A stretch of DNA of 64,000 nt, taken from Microvelia longipes. Its lineage: Eukaryota; Arthropoda; Insecta; Hemiptera; Veliidae. The notes under the pieces were generated by a model. That model had not been told where the DNA came from, searched no databases, and worked only from the letters and a program-made list of their open reading frames with translations. Both the position numbers and the translations under genes were made by a program. The stretch is taken from positions 18,789,965-18,853,964 of the forward strand of contig JACMZG010001870.1 of NCBI GenBank assembly GCA_018340805.1, read 5' to 3'. The stretch's first letter is position 1. Each line of letters starts with the position of its first letter. Shown here piece after piece: positions 63,917 to 64,000 of the stretch.

Positions 63917-64000
63917 GGTGGGTACGGGGTACCTCGTAAGTTTTCCTCATCACATCGGATTCGCTAGGCTTATCCTTCCTGTTTCGGACTAGCTTCGCTC
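63917..64000 (+). repeat. Family A repeat, 5' end, cut by the window edge
   Basis: GTGGGTACGGGGTACCTCGT followed by AAGTTTTCCTCATCACATCG and GGACTAGCTTCGCTC. Confidence 0.85.

Overview
The window is a stretch of animal nuclear DNA, almost certainly from an insect. It is very AT-rich, has GT-AG introns of 0.6 to 4 kb, and is packed with (TA)n microsatellites and dispersed repeats. The three genes match insect proteins closely. A selenophosphate synthetase with an in-frame UGA plus a downstream stem-loop, and no visible SECIS, is the arrangement known from Hymenoptera and from hemipteroid (paraneopteran) insects. The large, repeat-rich introns fit a hemipteroid insect better, but that assignment is inference.

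Layout. Positions 1529-17074 (minus strand) hold a complete seven-exon SLC25A42-type mitochondrial carrier (CoA/dephospho-CoA carrier). The predicted protein is 295 aa, and all exon phases close. About 470 bp away, head to head across a shared promoter region, a cytosolic aconitase / iron regulatory protein 1 (IRP1) gene starts on the plus strand at 17549. Nine exons (to 29537) encode residues 1-402. The C-terminal half, with the three Fe-S cysteines and the swivel domain, is not visible anywhere in the remaining 34 kb. Positions 33618-34826 (minus) hold an intronless selenophosphate synthetase whose catalytic position is a UGA codon, followed 11 nt later by a strong 33-nt hairpin. If IRP1 is intact, this gene is nested in a giant IRP1 intron.

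From about 34.9 kb to the end I see no host gene. This tract holds a roughly 25-copy minisatellite with a GC-rich core (36.0-37.3 kb), several terminal-inverted-repeat and foldback elements, copies of a ~0.65-0.85 kb noncoding repeat family (called family A here), short tandem arrays and LINE debris. The gene introns carry more of the same: a Jockey-like LINE tail, a decayed Penelope-like element, a 489-bp near-perfect hairpin MITE with TA target duplications, and a 219-bp foldback.

The most unusual layer is a set of hammerhead-ribozyme-like motifs. They have CUGANGA and GAAA cores, a short self-complementary helix III and matching helix I, and lie at about 4.45-4.55, 13.97, 24.6 and 61.8 kb, with one relic at 29.8 kb. 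They resemble the ribozymes known from Penelope-like element terminal repeats. Functionally, the genes are housekeeping: mitochondrial CoA import, cytosolic aconitase/iron sensing, and a selenophosphate-synthetase-family protein that probably depends on UGA readthrough. Nothing indicates that they form a pathway.
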